Part shown: one piece after another, positions 19,486 through 31,253 of the stretch
Numbering within the stretch: position 1 is the first letter of the stretch
Layout: each line of letters opens with the position of its first letter
From: Mermis nigrescens
Lineage: Eukaryota; Nematoda; Enoplea; Mermithida; Mermithidae
Direction of reading: 5' to 3'
Length of the DNA: 64,000 bases
Assembly: GCA_036768485.1 (NCBI GenBank)
Contig: JAVLUZ010000507.1
Span: forward strand, 1,497,579 to 1,561,578
Notes under the pieces: model-generated
What the model was told of the DNA's origin: nothing
The model's input: only the letters and a program-made list of their open reading frames with translations
Database searches by the model: none
Position numbers and translations under genes: made by a program

Positions 19486-19985
19486 GCGTGGGTAAAAGGC
19501 GGCGCTGGCGCTGGCGCTGGCCCTGGCGCACATGGGTAAAAGGTGGCGCTGGCAATGGCGCTGGTCTTGGCCATGGCCAAGTGGGTAAAAGGTGGCGGTG
19601 GCGCTGGCCCTCACCAACTGGGTAAAAGGTGGCGCTGGCGCTGGCCCTGGCCATTGCCACCTGGGTAAAAGTGGCGCTGGCCCTGGCCATTGCCACCTGG
19701 ATAAAGGTGGCGCTGGCCCCGGCCCTGCCACCTGGGTAAAAGGTGGCGCTGGCCATTGCCACCTGGGTAAAGGTGGCGCTGGCGCTGGCCCTCGATAACT
19801 GGGTAAAGGTGGCGCTAGCCCTGGCCGTTGCCACCTGGGTAAAAGGTGGCGCTGGCGCTGGCCATTGCCACCTGGGTAAAGGTGGCGCTGGCGCTGGCCC
19901 TCGACAACTAGGTAAAAGTGGTACTGGCGCTCGGCTTGGCTTTAGCCACAGCCAAGTGGGTAAAAGGTAGCGCCAGCCATATAGT
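19486..19985. repeat. GC-rich minisatellite, left array
   Basis: Variable units of about 35-45 bp built from GGTAAAAGGTGGCGCTGG, CGCTGGCCCTGGCCATT and GCCACCTG. Long ORFs on both strands (Gly/Ala/His-rich, or Pro/Ala-rich) are by-products. Confidence 0.9.
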
Positions 19986-20124
19986 CTGTATAACATTTAA
20001 GATGCCTTCTACAATCATTTGAATAATAAATAATTATAATTAAGTTCAACCCGTATTTTGATGTTTCAGAGAAGCTATATAAAACACCTCCGCTAGCTTT
20101 GCTGACATCAGCTAGGGCAAATGG

Positions 20125-20512
20125 CTGGCACTACTTTTTACCCACTTGGCTGTATCCAAAGCCAAGCCGGGACCCAGCACCACCTTTTACCCAGTTGATG
20201 AGGGCCAGGGCCAGCGCCAGCGCCACCTTTACCCAGGTGGCAATGGCCAGGGCCAGCGCCACCTTTTACCCAGTTGGTGAGTGTGAGGGCCGGCGCCACC
20301 TTTACCCAGGTGGCAATGGCCAGGGCCACCTTTACCCAGGTGGCAATGGCCAGGGCCAGCGCCAGCGCCACCTTTACCCAGTTGGCGAGGGCCAGGGCCA
20401 GCGCCACCTTTTACCCACTTGGCCATGGCCAAGGCCAGCGCCATTGCCAGCGCCACCTTTTACCCATGTGCGCCAGGGCCAGCGCCAGCGCCAGCGCCAC
20501 CTTTTGCCTATG
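20125..20512. repeat. GC-rich minisatellite, right array (inverted)
   Basis: Reverse-complement counterpart of 19486-19985 (CCAGGTGGCAATGGCCAGGG, GCCAGCGCCACCTTTACCC). Together the arrays could form a hairpin of several hundred bp. Confidence 0.9.
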
Positions 20513-20926
20513 CCCAAAATAACAGCCACATATATGTTCTTGTGTCAATTACAAAGCAGTGCAAGTGTGCAATTGAATTTTATAGAAAAATAGTTATGAG
20601 CCTGATATGGCATCCCTGTTTCCTAATATTTTTTTAAAGCCAGTGCATTTTTTGATTAAAATCTGGTAATGTCCTAGCATTGAAGAGAAAGAAACATAGT
20701 ATATGTGGCAGTCGCAATGAACGATCGATTTTGTTGTTGGATTTCAATATTAGCTGAATATAGTTGTTGCTCTTGGTTTCGTGTCTTGCAGCTGTTTGAA
20801 GTATTCATGTGGTTCTAGTGGTTATTTTACTAAAAAGCCCAATAAAACCCAAAAAACCCAGAAAAACCCTAAAAACCCTAAAATTCAAAATTTTCAAATC
20901 TAGGTTTTTCCATCCCTGCTCACGAG

Positions 20927-21348
20927 TCACGCCACCGGGTTTGTTTGTGCCCACCGTTTTTCTCCACATTTAGGGATTTTTATGAACCAAGATTTCGAGA
21001 ATTGGAAAAAAATTTGGGCTTGGTTCACATTGTGAAAAATTTTGTAGAGAAAAATGCGTTCTAGAATAGTAAAATTTCAAAATTTTCCAGCACTTCGCGC
21101 CGGATTGATTTACTTTTATTGTTTTTTCCGGCGCACCGTGCCGATTGCGGTACTTTTGTCAGTAATTGCTCTAAAACTTCACTTTAATTGAAAATCCTCA
21201 TTTGCTGAACAGATGTGGTCAATTTTTGTAATGCAAAAATGCGTGTTAGAAAGCCAAAAATGTCAAAATTTTCCGGCGCTTGACGCCGGATTGATTTAAT
21301 CTTATACTTGTTATCAGATCCATATCTGGGGGATAGGGGGCACGTACC
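20927..21348. other. Gene-free repeat DNA with cruciform words
   Basis: Two AGCACTTCGCGCCGGA / CGGCGCTTGACGCCGGA-type palindromes (about 21090 and 21270) in AT-rich sequence; no gene. Confidence 0.4.
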
Positions 21349-22319
21349 CAGGCCCGTATCCAGGATTTTGTTTCGGGGGCACACACTACCAAAATTTTTA
21401 AAAAACATAAGGGGGGGACCAAAGGATGAATTTCGCAAATTCTTTCAAGAAATGGCAACATAAATGATGAGAATGTTGACTACATCCAGGGGCACTTCTA
21501 CAGAGTAGTGATTTATGGTTATTGATTTTTTCAAACTTCGTAATTTTGTAGGTTTATGTTGGTGGTATTACTCCCGCCTAGGTCGATTTCGCTCCCGCTT
21601 TGGACGGTATTGCTCCCACTTGGGCGGAGATACAAGCGTTAATATGTCTTGATAACGTCATAAAAATCACTATTCTGTAGAAGTACTAAGCTAGGATTTC
21701 TCCATTGGAATTTTGTTAATAAGTAGTTTTTAATTAATTTGTTAGTCATGACAAAAAGTGAATCCTATCCATTCTACTAAAAGTAAAAATAATAAAAACA
21801 GTGAAAAAGTTTATTAAAATGTGATGAGCAAATCAACGTAAGGCAATACGACGCTTTCCAGATTCACTAAATGCATTGATAACAACATCGCTGCTTATTT
21901 CACGGGCGTCTTTTTCAGTTCATATTATGCAGTATGACTGAGCGAGCTTGACCATGCACACACACATACAGTCTGCTGAACCTTGTGGTTTTCACTTAAC
22001 AAATTTCAACCATTGTAAATCGACGATTGCGTTTTATGTAAGCTGTCAGTTTACGGCAGCAAGCAATCTTAAAAGAAAGAGCAATGTGAAATGAAGTAGG
22101 AGGTGCGCAACGGAGCTATTTTAACTTTCATGAAGAAAATATCATATAAACACAAAACACTAACCTTCATTATTAGCTTAATAACATGAGTTCGGCACGA
22201 AGCGCCGAAAAGTTTTTGCAATTTTACCAAAATACCAAAGGGGGGAGTAAAGGAAAAAATTATCTTCAGATTTAATCTCGGGGGGGCACGTGCCCCCTAT
22301 CCCCCTGGATACGGGCCTG
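21349..22319. mobile_element. hAT-type non-autonomous element, 971 bp
   Basis: The ends CAGGCCCGTATCCAGGATTTT and ...CCTGGATACGGGCCTG are inverted repeats. They are flanked by a perfect 8-bp duplication CACGTACC (21341-21348, 22320-22327). No transposase ORF inside. Related ends occur near 27126 and at 35709-36641. Confidence 0.8.
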
Positions 22320-22332
22320 CACGTACCCCCTT

Positions 22333-22662
22333 TTGGAAAGCTTTGATAAAATCCCGTTATCTAAGCTTATATATAAGCTCTCAAAATATGGAGTAAAAGG
22401 TCTACTTCTTAATTGGCTCGATTCCTTTTTACATGGTAGGTCTCAGCGTGTTTGTATAAACGGAGTTTTTCTTATGATTTCATGCCTGTTGGCAGTGTTG
22501 TCCCCCAAAGTAGTTAATAATAATATTTATTAGCCAATTACTACCGTAGAAAATGCAATTATCGTAATATTATTAAAGCAATTATACTATATTTCTTATG
22601 TGGCATTTCATTAATCTGTTTACTTACATTGATGACGAATAAAATTTTGATTTGATTTGAAA
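22333..22662 (+). pseudogene. LINE reverse-transcriptase fragment with 3' tail
   Basis: The frame reads ESFDKIPLSKLIYKLSKYG and GLLLNWLDSFLHGRSQRVC, the conserved block between RT motifs of jockey/CR1-like non-LTR retrotransposons. It breaks off after about 55 residues, and a 3'-UTR-like tail ends in GAATAAAATTTTGATTTGAT. The sequence is 5'-truncated and internally deleted, hence non-functional. Confidence 0.7.
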
Positions 22663-22757
22663 AGGATTTAATGGAAGATAATGTCGAAAGAACGAAAGAA
22701 AGTTTACAGCATAGCATAGTAATGGCTGAGACGTACAGGCGTACAGGCGGATTGCGC

Positions 22758-23421
22758 TCACATACGCCCCTTTAGGAACTCATCTAAACAAAGTTTAGAA
22801 ATCAAATCCTTAAACCGTTTAAAAGATCTACAATCTACAACAATGCTTTAAGGCAAAGTATTCCAAATCACACCTGTGCGTGGGGGTTTGAGGGTATGCA
22901 CCCCCCACAGAAATCAAAATAACCCCCAGAATTCAATTTTTGAAAATTTTTTCGTTTTTTTCGCAATTTTTTGATGCCAATGGATAGTGCTTGATGAAAA
23001 ACGTCGAAAAATGGTGTTTTTTACGCCATACCACCATTTTTATGGTCATTTTTGACCTTTGAAAAATCTTGCACCCCCAGAATTTTCTCGCTGCCCACGT
23101 ATGTTCCAAATTCTAGCCGTCCTGTTTGCAAAGTCGTTTTTCCTACAGTCTAAATGAAATTTGCTGATATAAAGCTTTATACCACTCACCGATCTGGTAC
23201 CCTTTTCTGGTGCGAAGTTCAAAAAAGTCTTCAAATGGAAGTAACTGTCTCTTGATTATTCTGAAAGCAAAAGTAAGATCAAAATGAATACGCCGAGTTT
23301 TAAGTCTTTCAGGATTTAACAAGCCCAACCGTTCATTGTAAGACAAGTCACCTTGTCGCCATAGTATTCTTTTCGTAAATCTACGCTGAACTTTTTCAAT
23401 ACATCCGATATCTTTAATCAA
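22758..23421 (-). pseudogene. LINE ORF2 C-terminal fragment split by a MITE
   Basis: Minus-strand frame 23421-23112 reads IEKVQRRFTKRI, YNERLGLLNPERLKTRR and RKGYQIGEWYKAL, typical of the region after the RT domain in CR1/jockey-like LINEs. It continues on the far side of the family-1 MITE (22869-23103) as IWNTLP, then SFKRFKDLISK and a stop at 22758-22760. There is an internal stop after IWNTLP. Confidence 0.75.
22869..23103 (+). mobile_element. Family-1 MITE, 235 bp
   Basis: CACACCTGTGC ... GCCCACGTATG flanked by the perfect 8-bp duplication TTCCAAAT (22861-22868, 23104-23111). Removing the element and one duplication rejoins a LINE coding frame, which confirms the boundaries. Confidence 0.9.
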
Positions 23422-23507
23422 ATAAGGGTTGTATTAGTTGTTTTAGTATTAGCATAAGTTGTATTAGTATTAATATTACTTAATATTAATATTAGTTGTA
23501 TTTGTAT

Positions 23508-25246
23508 CAGTGATTGTACGGGGTCAGATTTTTACCCCCAATCGGGGTCGGGGATGAAAAACCCCGGTTTTCGGGGTCGGGGTCAGGGTTGAAGATTAAC
23601 AATTAGCATTACATGATTACATACCAATTTGAAAAGGATAAAAACGATACCTTCACTTGTTTGTAGAGCATACTAATAAAGCTGGTTATGTTCAACATTT
23701 TATTTTCATTCCAAGTTCAGACATGGTTTTAGCAATTTAGCATTACTTTCAATTTTAATCACTAATCGCTCTCGCTTTTTCGTATTTTTCCGCAGCTTTT
23801 TCTTAACGGTTTTCTATGGCGCACTGATTGTAGAGGGGCCAATGGCGCAAAGCGCCGAAAATTTTCGAAATTTTTACCATTTTCATGTAGAATTTACGCC
23901 TTTTTATTGACAAACAGTTCGGAAATCATAAGTGGCGCAAAGCATTAAGAAATTCAGTCATATTTTACCGCCCTAAGACAATAATCGGCGGTGCTAAGTG
24001 CAGGAAAATTTTGCCGTTTTTACTCTTTAAACTCAATTTATACCGCTTAAATTATACAGAACTGATAAACTAATTGCGGCGCGAAGCGCCGGAAATTTTT
24101 AAAAATTCCTAATCCTTTTACCTTTTCTGTCTTCCTAAAAATCTCTTTTAGCATGTAGAACGAGATTGTACGGCTGGGGTCTGGGGTGGCGCGCTCAAGC
24201 GCCTCTAGCGAGGTCCAGAGCAGAACCCCGAAAATTTTGTAAAAAAGCACTCTAATTTTAAATTAGTAAAGTTAAAATTTGCGCAAATTGGCAAAATCTC
24301 GGTTCTGAATTAAGTCCAAAAAAACTTAAAATTGATGAACACCTACACTGCACAAAACTTCTGAGCTGAAATGCGTTTTTCGACCTCTGCTAAGTATGTA
24401 GCGCAGCAACGGGTCACAACCAATAAGTCATTGAAAGATGTATCAATGAGAATTTTGTTCTTACCATTTTCAGGCCCATTTGTGGCCTTCTTATTAACTA
24501 GTTCAGAAAACAGAAAATGCGCAAAAACACAAGAGAATGTGGCCTTTCTTTTCATTTAAAATAGAATTATGCGTCCTTGTAAAGAAAGATAAACAAAGCA
24601 GAGAATAGATAAATTGGTACTCAAACATTTTCGAACTTTTACTATTATGTTCAACAAGCATGCATGTGCAGTTTCATTCAATGAACTAATAGTGCATTAA
24701 ATCACTAAAGTGCTGCGAAGTGCTGGATTATTTTAACAGATTCAAGCCATTTAATTCATTGGATCTGTATAACAATAAATAATAATGACTCCGCGAAAAT
24801 TTTGACGTTTGTGCCTTTTTAAACTCAATGTTCTGGACACATTGCGCCAGAAAAATCAACATAATTTCTGAAAAATTCCGGGGGTATGTGCCTCCATTCC
24901 CCCGCCGGCTACGCCTGTGATTACGCAGTAATTTCGGCACACTTAATAATGGAAAATATGCGAACATGTATGTACATCTTAACAACATGGCGACCAGGCG
25001 TACTTTTCATGAAATATCGCAAGTGTTGAGTTAAACATGTTAATTTTGCTGGTGAATGAATCGCCCTTGTTCGAATTTATTTGCTATTTATACAATTCTT
25101 CTATGTACCAACAAATAAAATGCTATATTTCACCCCGAAAAAAGGTCTAACCCCGACTCGAAAAATCATGCCTCCGGTCGGGGTTGGGGTTTAGGCTGGG
25201 GTTTTTCGGGGCCGGGGTTGGGGTCGGGGTCCCCGTACGATCACTG
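23508..25246. mobile_element. hAT-type non-autonomous element, 1739 bp
   Basis: The ends CAGTGATTGTACGGGG and CCCCGTACGATCACTG are inverted repeats. They are flanked by a perfect 8-bp duplication ATTTGTAT (23500-23507, 25247-25254), in hAT target pattern. Subterminal regions are G-rich on one side (CGGGGTCGGGGT repeats) and mirrored on the other. No transposase ORF inside. Confidence 0.85.
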
Positions 25247-25269
25247 ATTTGTATTAGTTGTATTAGTCC

Positions 25270-25345
25270 TGTCTTATTTTTAATCTATGTTAATGACCTA
25301 TGTAACCTGATCGATTTTAATAACTTGATTTTTACTCGTTCTTAT
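25270..25345 (+). pseudogene. Tiny LINE RT fragment
   Basis: CCTGTCTTATTTTTAATCTA... reads VLFLIYVNDL, the RT block that follows the polymerase turn in LINEs. The (TTGTATTAGT)n sequence around it flanks both sides of the 23508-25246 insertion. Confidence 0.55.
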
Positions 25346-25533
25346 ATTCTCTAGTATGATTTCAGTGAAAGATATGGGCATTGGTGTAGCTGGTTCACAT
25401 ATATATCAAGATAGCCCATTATAAGTACATATACAGCAAATAGTATTCGGTGAAAGCTGCCACCTAACTGGTTCGAAATGAGTCAAGTCGAAAACAAATA
25501 AGGCAGTGCGGGGATTGTTTCTGTAGATTAATG
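25346..25533. other. Short gene-free spacer
   Basis: Nothing recognised between the LINE fragment and the foldback element. Confidence 0.35.
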
Positions 25534-25670
25534 TGACTGACCAAAATGTTGGTGCCAGCGTTTAAAATAAGCTTGAGTTATGGGATGCGATGAGCAGAGC
25601 GAGCAACGCGAGTCGTATCCCATTACTCAGGCTTATTTTAAACGCTGGCACCAAGATTTCGGTCAGTCCA
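25534..25670. mobile_element. Foldback element with arms of about 55 bp
   Basis: TGACTGACC...GGTGCCAGCGTTTAAAATAA is mirrored by TTATTTTAAACGCTGGCACC...GGTCAGTC, around a loop of about 20 bases rich in GCGAG. The near-perfect hairpin suggests a foldback MITE. Confidence 0.65.
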
Positions 25671-25904
25671 TGATACTAAGCCTAAACCTAATAAGCAGGT
25701 AAACCAATGCAAAACAGTACAAATACCTTGCGTTCTCTATCGAAATGAGCCAGCGTTAGTCGATTGGTTATGTTTCTGGGCTTTGAAGTGAGAGGTCCAC
25801 GTTTTGAATATGGTTAGCAGCAACTTTCTTCCGCTTCATCGGATGCTACGAAGTGCATGCATACGCCTTTACAATATGACTATCTTAATACATAAGTGAA
25901 CCTG

Positions 25905-26205
25905 CTACACGAATGCAAAAATATGTAAATCTGTGGGATTCGCTTCTAAATGATGTTGTAAATTCACCTAGCCTGAAAATTTTTAAATGCAAACTCAATA
26001 CTTTCGATATGTCTATTATTTTAAAGGGGCGAGCGTAACTTGTCACTTTTGTGACTGCGTGTTTCCTATTGCTAACGTTATAGTCGTATATATGTTGTCA
26101 TGTGTGTCATTTAAAAGCTCATCTTCTTTTTCTATCGAAAGTTGCATCCTTTTTTGTATTTGTGTGTTTTTTCCCGGACGTTGCAATAAATGCTTTGATC
26201 TTTGA
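25905..26205 (+). pseudogene. LINE 3' end
   Basis: LWDSLLNDVVNSPSLKIFKC (about 25930-25992, with small differences) is the conserved end of LINE ORF2, followed by a non-coding tail ending in GCAATAAATGCTTTGATC and short TTTGATC repeats. Confidence 0.6.
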
Positions 26206-26860
26206 TCTTGATCTTAAAAATTTACCTCTTTGCCGATGATGTCAAAATCTTTGGTCTATCTTCTGATTATCATCCAATACAAAAAGATCTAGATAATATT
26301 TATACTTGGTCTATTAATTGGCAACTTTCTGTTGCTATGGAAAAATGTGCAGTTTTGCATATTGGTAAAAATAATACAAAAAAGCTTTATTCTTTGAATA
26401 ATATAACTATTCCGAATGACATTAGTTCCGTTCGTGATCTGGGTGTTAATATTTCCCGTAATCTAAATTGTAAGGAACATTTAAATAACATAGTTAAAAA
26501 GCTTTTTCTCGTTGCTTTATAATACACAAAGCTTTTCTTTCTCGTGATAAAGATATTTTAGTTAGGGCCTATGCTACTCATGTAAGACCCATGCTTGAGT
26601 TTTCTGTTTCTGTATGGAATCCATATGATGCAAATGATATAAATCGTCTTGTTAATGTTCAGCGTAAATTTACTAAACGTCAGTCTGTTTAGTCCCAAGC
26701 GAACGGTTTAAACCCTCCATTTTTAGTCTTTATACAATCTAAAGCGTATTTTGCATCTATATTTTTTTCTTTTCTTCACAAGTTTTATACAGAAAATGAG
26801 GATTATGGCTTGGTTGATGAATTTTTACCATTTTTATGATGAATAAACAGCCGTGATTCG
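26206..26860 (+). pseudogene. LINE reverse-transcriptase fragment
   Basis: The frame 26206-26522 contains LFADDVKIFG (the catalytic FADD turn) and WQLSVAMEKCAVLHIGKNN. After a frameshift near 26515 it goes on as RAYATHVRPMLEFSVSVWNP and NVQRKFTKR, then decays. It is a jockey/CR1-like LINE in plus orientation, truncated at both ends. Confidence 0.75.
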
Positions 26861-28350
26861 GCTGATTTTGTAAAAATTTTGACGTTACGATTCAAAATTG
26901 AAGTGCTCTTTTACAAAATTTCCTGGGGCTCTGCCCGGACCCCGCTAGGGGCACTTGAGCGCGCAACCCAAGACCCCTCAGCCCTGAAAGAGATGGTTTT
27001 CATTGGATTCTCATCGTATCTAAGGCATTCGGGTAGCAAAATAGGCAGAGCAAAATTCATCCCTTGGTCCCCCTTGTGTTTTACAAAAAATTTTGGTCGT
27101 GCTCCCCCGAAACAAAATTCAGGATATGGGCCTGCTTGTCATTGATATTTAGGCTGCACAATGACAATTGCACCACTTTTATCGACAACTTGTCCTAGAA
27201 CTTTACCAAGATCGAAAATCCTTATCTTCTGCACGGATTTTTGAACAATTTTCGGAATGTACAAATGCGTTGTAGATAGGTAAAATGTCGAAATTTTCCG
27301 GCGCTTCGCGCCGAATCGATTTTGTTTTAGTACTTATCATTGATGCTTAGGCCGCGCCGGATTCGGTCATTTTTGTAATGCAAAAATGAGTTTGAGAGCC
27401 AAAATTTCGAATTTTTCAGCGCTTCGCGCCGGAAGGATTTAATTTTACATTTATTGTTGATGTCAAGGCCGTATGCGCTCGATCGTTGCACGTTTATTGA
27501 TAGCTTGTTCTAGAACTTTGATATGATTGAAAATTCTTATCTTCTGCACGGATTTTTCGGACAATTTTCGTAAGCGAAAATGCCTTTTAGAGGTAAAATT
27601 TCCAAAGTTTTCCGGCGCTTCGTGCCGGATTGATTTAATTTAATTATTTTGCTATTGATGTTTAGGTCGCGTTGCGATGATTGCAGTAATTTTATTACAA
27701 AAATGCGTTTTAAACAGATACAATTTCGGAACATTCTGTCGCTTCGCGCCATGTTTTGTTATTTGAAGAGGCTCCAGGAATTGGCTAAAGTGCAGAAGTG
27801 AAGGTCTGAAAATGCAGTTTCAGGAAATGGAACATATTACTGATCGTTATGTTCATTGCAGTACATTAAATTTGCAATAAAAAAGTGTTTAAAAACTCGT
27901 TTTGGGTCTTGCCATTTTATGTAGAATGGACTGTCTGCAGAAAAACATCGGTTTTTAAACACGAGCGCTCAATATTTAAATGTTTTCGAGACTCCCCAAA
28001 AATGTGAGCCAAAATTTGAAATGAGGTAAAAAATTTTGGGTATGGTCCACATTGTAAAGCAAATCGATAGGAAAAAACGTGGTTATGGAGGCCGTTGGAG
28101 GCATTTTTAAGCGATTGAGGTATTTTGCGTCTATGCTTAACCATTGGTTGGGGGTTTTCTAGGCAGCTTGAGATTAAAATCGGGTTGTTTGACATGAGCA
28201 CTTGGCAACCCTGCTCACCATGCGTGCGACGATCTTCAAAAACGTACGAGCCTCATCGAAAAATGGCTGAAATCAGCTTTCTGTAAATTTTCAAAATGTT
28301 TCATTCAAAGACAGAAGATCGAAATGATAACGTAGTTCAAGCACTTATGT
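26861..28350. other. Gene-free zone with dispersed GGCGCTTCGCGCC palindromes
   Basis: Four palindromes of the CCGGCGCTTCGCGCCG type occur at about 27299, 27418, 27614 and 27742 in loosely repeated units with TTTTGTAATGCAAAAATG. The segment 26880-27137 resembles reverse-oriented 24060-24260, and a CAGGCCC-type hAT end (reverse) lies near 27137. No gene. Confidence 0.5.
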
Positions 28351-29129
28351 AATTAATTAGCGCAGAAAATTTTGCAATTAAAATGCCAAAATATCGTGGC
28401 AATCCTATAGTAGGTTAACATCTATGTACCCTTAACCATAGGACTGTTATAAGTTATACCTACAGCGCTTGATCACGGTTTTCCTAGGTTTTCGCGTGCG
28501 CTGATTCTACTAGTAGCATTTAAAAATAACTTGCAGTTGCTAAGTTTCGATCCTCAGACCATTCGCTTTACAGCACAATATGTTCACCACTCGGCTGCGC
28601 CGCATTTCGATGGTGAGAGTAAGTAACAAAGTTATGTGTAAACCGTTTATGTTTACCACGCCTCATGAACAACCGATTAGTGAACTTTCTGGGACTGCTT
28701 GAGAATTTAGATTGGTGCCAGACATGGGCTAAGCCCAATCGGGGGAGGGGGGCAAAAATTTTTGAGGCCAGATATCTCGAGAACCATTAGGAGATAGGCG
28801 AAAATAAAGGCAATTTCGAGCGTATCTCGGGCAATTTCGAGCGTATCTCGGCGAGCTCTATACGATGGTTAAGAAAAATTCGAAAAAATTTTTAAAAATT
28901 TTTCACCATCTTATACTGATATACAGCAAATTTATCATTTAAGCTGATATATCGTCACTTATTCGACGAATTATTTCTTATCTCTTGCCTTTGTATTTAT
29001 TCATTGTGCTTTACAGAGAAAAACAATACAGATAACGAATAATTCGGCGCGAAGCGAAGAAAAAAATTGACATATTCTGCATGTCAAGCTCAAATTTGAG
29101 CGGTTTTCGAGCGAGCTAGAAGTCAAAAA

Positions 29130-29990
29130 ACATGTAATTAATATAAGACATCGATCTTAGCAATAAGAACACGCAGTCACAAAATAGTGGCTTATCGTTT
29201 GAATGAAATAATCTAAGATTGTAAATCTTCAGTAAATTTTTGCCCAAGTAGAATAAAAAAAGCTAAGGCTACAAAGGACTAGTCACAGGTACATAGGTTG
29301 CCGACAAAACTGCTTTTTTCTTCGACAGAATTTTTTAAGACAAAGCTCGAGTTCTCTTGAGCAAGCTATTATTAGGTCACTGTCACGTAGACAACAAAAG
29401 AAATCTACGCTTTTGCATAAATTAATTTTCATCATAATGTCTCTTTATGTGGAATTGTGAGGGTTTCACACTCTAATCGCGCATAAGCATAGTCAAGTAG
29501 TAAGTATAAAAACAATAATGCTATGGTTTTTTGAATACATATATCATTTCCATAATGTGCGGAAAAGTCGATATATCGGTATTTTAAAAAATTCCATTTT
29601 ATGCACGATTTTAATGCGCATAAATGCATAACATAAGGTTCACACGCGTCGAGATATGAATGAGATCGGGCTTAAGCTGCGATGACACACGAATATTACG
29701 AGTTGTATTAATCCAAATTAAGTGCAAAATGGATACACCGACAGTGCGCCTACTGATTCACGTGCTACAAAGGCTCTGATTATCAGATTATATACGCCTG
29801 TACAGCATTACACGCTTCTCTAAGTTAGGTAAGTTGAGTGCCTTGCATAATTTACAAGGCTCGGCCGTTTTGAGGCCCGTACCGGGACCGGGCCTTCTAG
29901 GCCTGGCGGAGACCGGAGCGTTCCTTGGGGGGCGGTATCGCCCCCTTGCTAACGGGTCTGAATGGACATAACTAAGCCTAAGCCTAGGAT
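29130..29990. repeat. Long repeat, inverted relative to 54400-55425
   Basis: Long blocks are shared in opposite orientation, e.g. CTTAGCAATAAGAACACGCA here against TGCGTGTTCTTATTGCTAAG near 55390, and the CAGCATTACACGCTTCTCT block. One end is a GGCCCGG-rich segment. No ORF with recognisable family. Confidence 0.7.
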
Positions 29991-30176
29991 ATTGGTAAAT
30001 ATCAGTCAACGGAAAGCTACGGGCATTGGATTAAAGCCATAAAAGAAATCTCGCATTTTATATCTTTTAGGTATATTTTACCCTTTTATGCGCTTATCTT
30101 TGCAGTCTAAAAATGTCACCAATGGAATCAGCGCATGGAAAACCTAGGAAAACCGTGACCAAGTTCTACTATGTGC

Positions 30177-31083
30177 TAGAGGTGCACCGGTGCCGCTTTT
30201 TTTGCCGGTGCCAATATAGTGCTATGCTTTGTGTATGAGAATATGTTTACGGGGGTTAAGTGGCAATAATGCAGCTATGTATGTTTCGTAATGCCGTTGA
30301 TACGTCATTTTTGTTCATGTTAACGTAAGATCCATCAGCTTTTGCCATGGTGAGCTTTCGCTTATTATTATTTTTTCGTCGCATATTGATGAAAGCATGG
30401 AAATGCTGAGTTCAGGCTAGTCTAAAAATTTTTTAAAACTACCGTCGTTAGGCATCTACTAACACCATTTTTACATTTTTACTAAACTTTCTCATTAAAA
30501 TATAAAATCAATCACTTTTCAAAAAAAATCAATAAATTCGATGATAAATGGTCTAAAATGACTATTAAGAAAAAAGGAATGAAAAAAATAACGCGCTTGA
30601 GCCAAGAGATCGGTGAAAAGCATAGAACATCATATTTTCTAAAGCTTTTTAAAATCAAAAGTTCTGCAGGAATCGGCCGCATTTTCCTAGGGTAGAGCTA
30701 GCAACTATTCTCCGGGAATCAAGCGTCCCGAAGTACTTCCGCAAGAAACATGTCCGGTTGTAACTTGTAACCATGCATGTCGGTATTCTGTCGACTGCAA
30801 TTGCTAACAACGCCTACATTATAGTTCAAATAATTATAATTTTGTTTTCAAAAAATTATATAATGAATTGGATAACATTCTATCATGTCAAACAGCCAAA
30901 TTTTTTGCTTTAGTTTCGCAATATTTTACGACTTGCGTACAGGATGAGTCAAAATCTTAAACGCCTAATTGGAAAGATTTTTTGTAAATAAGGACGAGTT
31001 AATTAGCTAAAATCTTCTGTATTATTAGTTGGCGCCGGTGTCAGGCTGGCACCAGCCCGGTGCTGGTACCTGTCCCATCCCTA
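30177..31083. mobile_element. Nested hAT-like element, 907 bp
   Basis: The ends TAGAGGTGCACCGGTGCCG and ...GGTACCTGTCCCATCCCTA are diverged inverted repeats, flanked by CTATGTGC / CTGTGTAC (6 of 8). It interrupts the right arm of 28351-31172; the left arm gives an uninterrupted reference. A relative lies at 40960-41889. Confidence 0.65.
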
Positions 31084-31253
31084 CTGTGTACTAAGGTACC
31101 TATATATTATAACATGTCCTATGGTTAAGGGTAGGTGTCAACCTACTGTAGAAATGCCAAGGAGCGCTAATCAGGAATTATTATAGTCTGTTTCATGGAA
31201 GTTTGCTTCTTGAAACATCAATGCCAAAATGTCTACTCACGTAAATACCTAAT

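Larger units (their letters stand above)
19268..20918. mobile_element. hAT-type non-autonomous element with inverted minisatellite arrays, 1651 bp
   Basis: The ends are CAGGGTCGG... and ...CCATCCCTG, matching the known hAT terminus style CAGGGNNGG. They are flanked by a perfect 8-bp duplication CTCACGAG (19260-19267 and 20919-20926) that fits the hAT target pattern nTnnnnAn. The interior has no transposase; it is occupied by two minisatellite arrays in opposite orientation around a spacer of about 140 bp. Confidence 0.85.
28351..31172. mobile_element. Inverted-repeat composite, interrupted by a nested element
   Basis: The left arm (about 28351-28505: GTACCCTTAACCATAGGAC, then CACGGTTTTCCTAGGTTTTC) is mirrored on the right (about 30117-31172). 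The right arm is split by the insertion at 30177-31083. The interior carries a copy of the repeat shared with 54400-55425 and no recognised gene. Confidence 0.55.

Noticed and set aside
19367..20637. Long ORFs rich in Ala/Pro/Thr or Gly/Ala on both strands
   Set aside because: Translation of the GC-rich minisatellite arrays in an hAT element; all frames are open because the repeat lacks stops.
26206..26522. Reverse transcriptase as a functional gene
   Set aside because: Carries the catalytic FADD turn but is cut at both ends and frameshifted; a LINE fossil.
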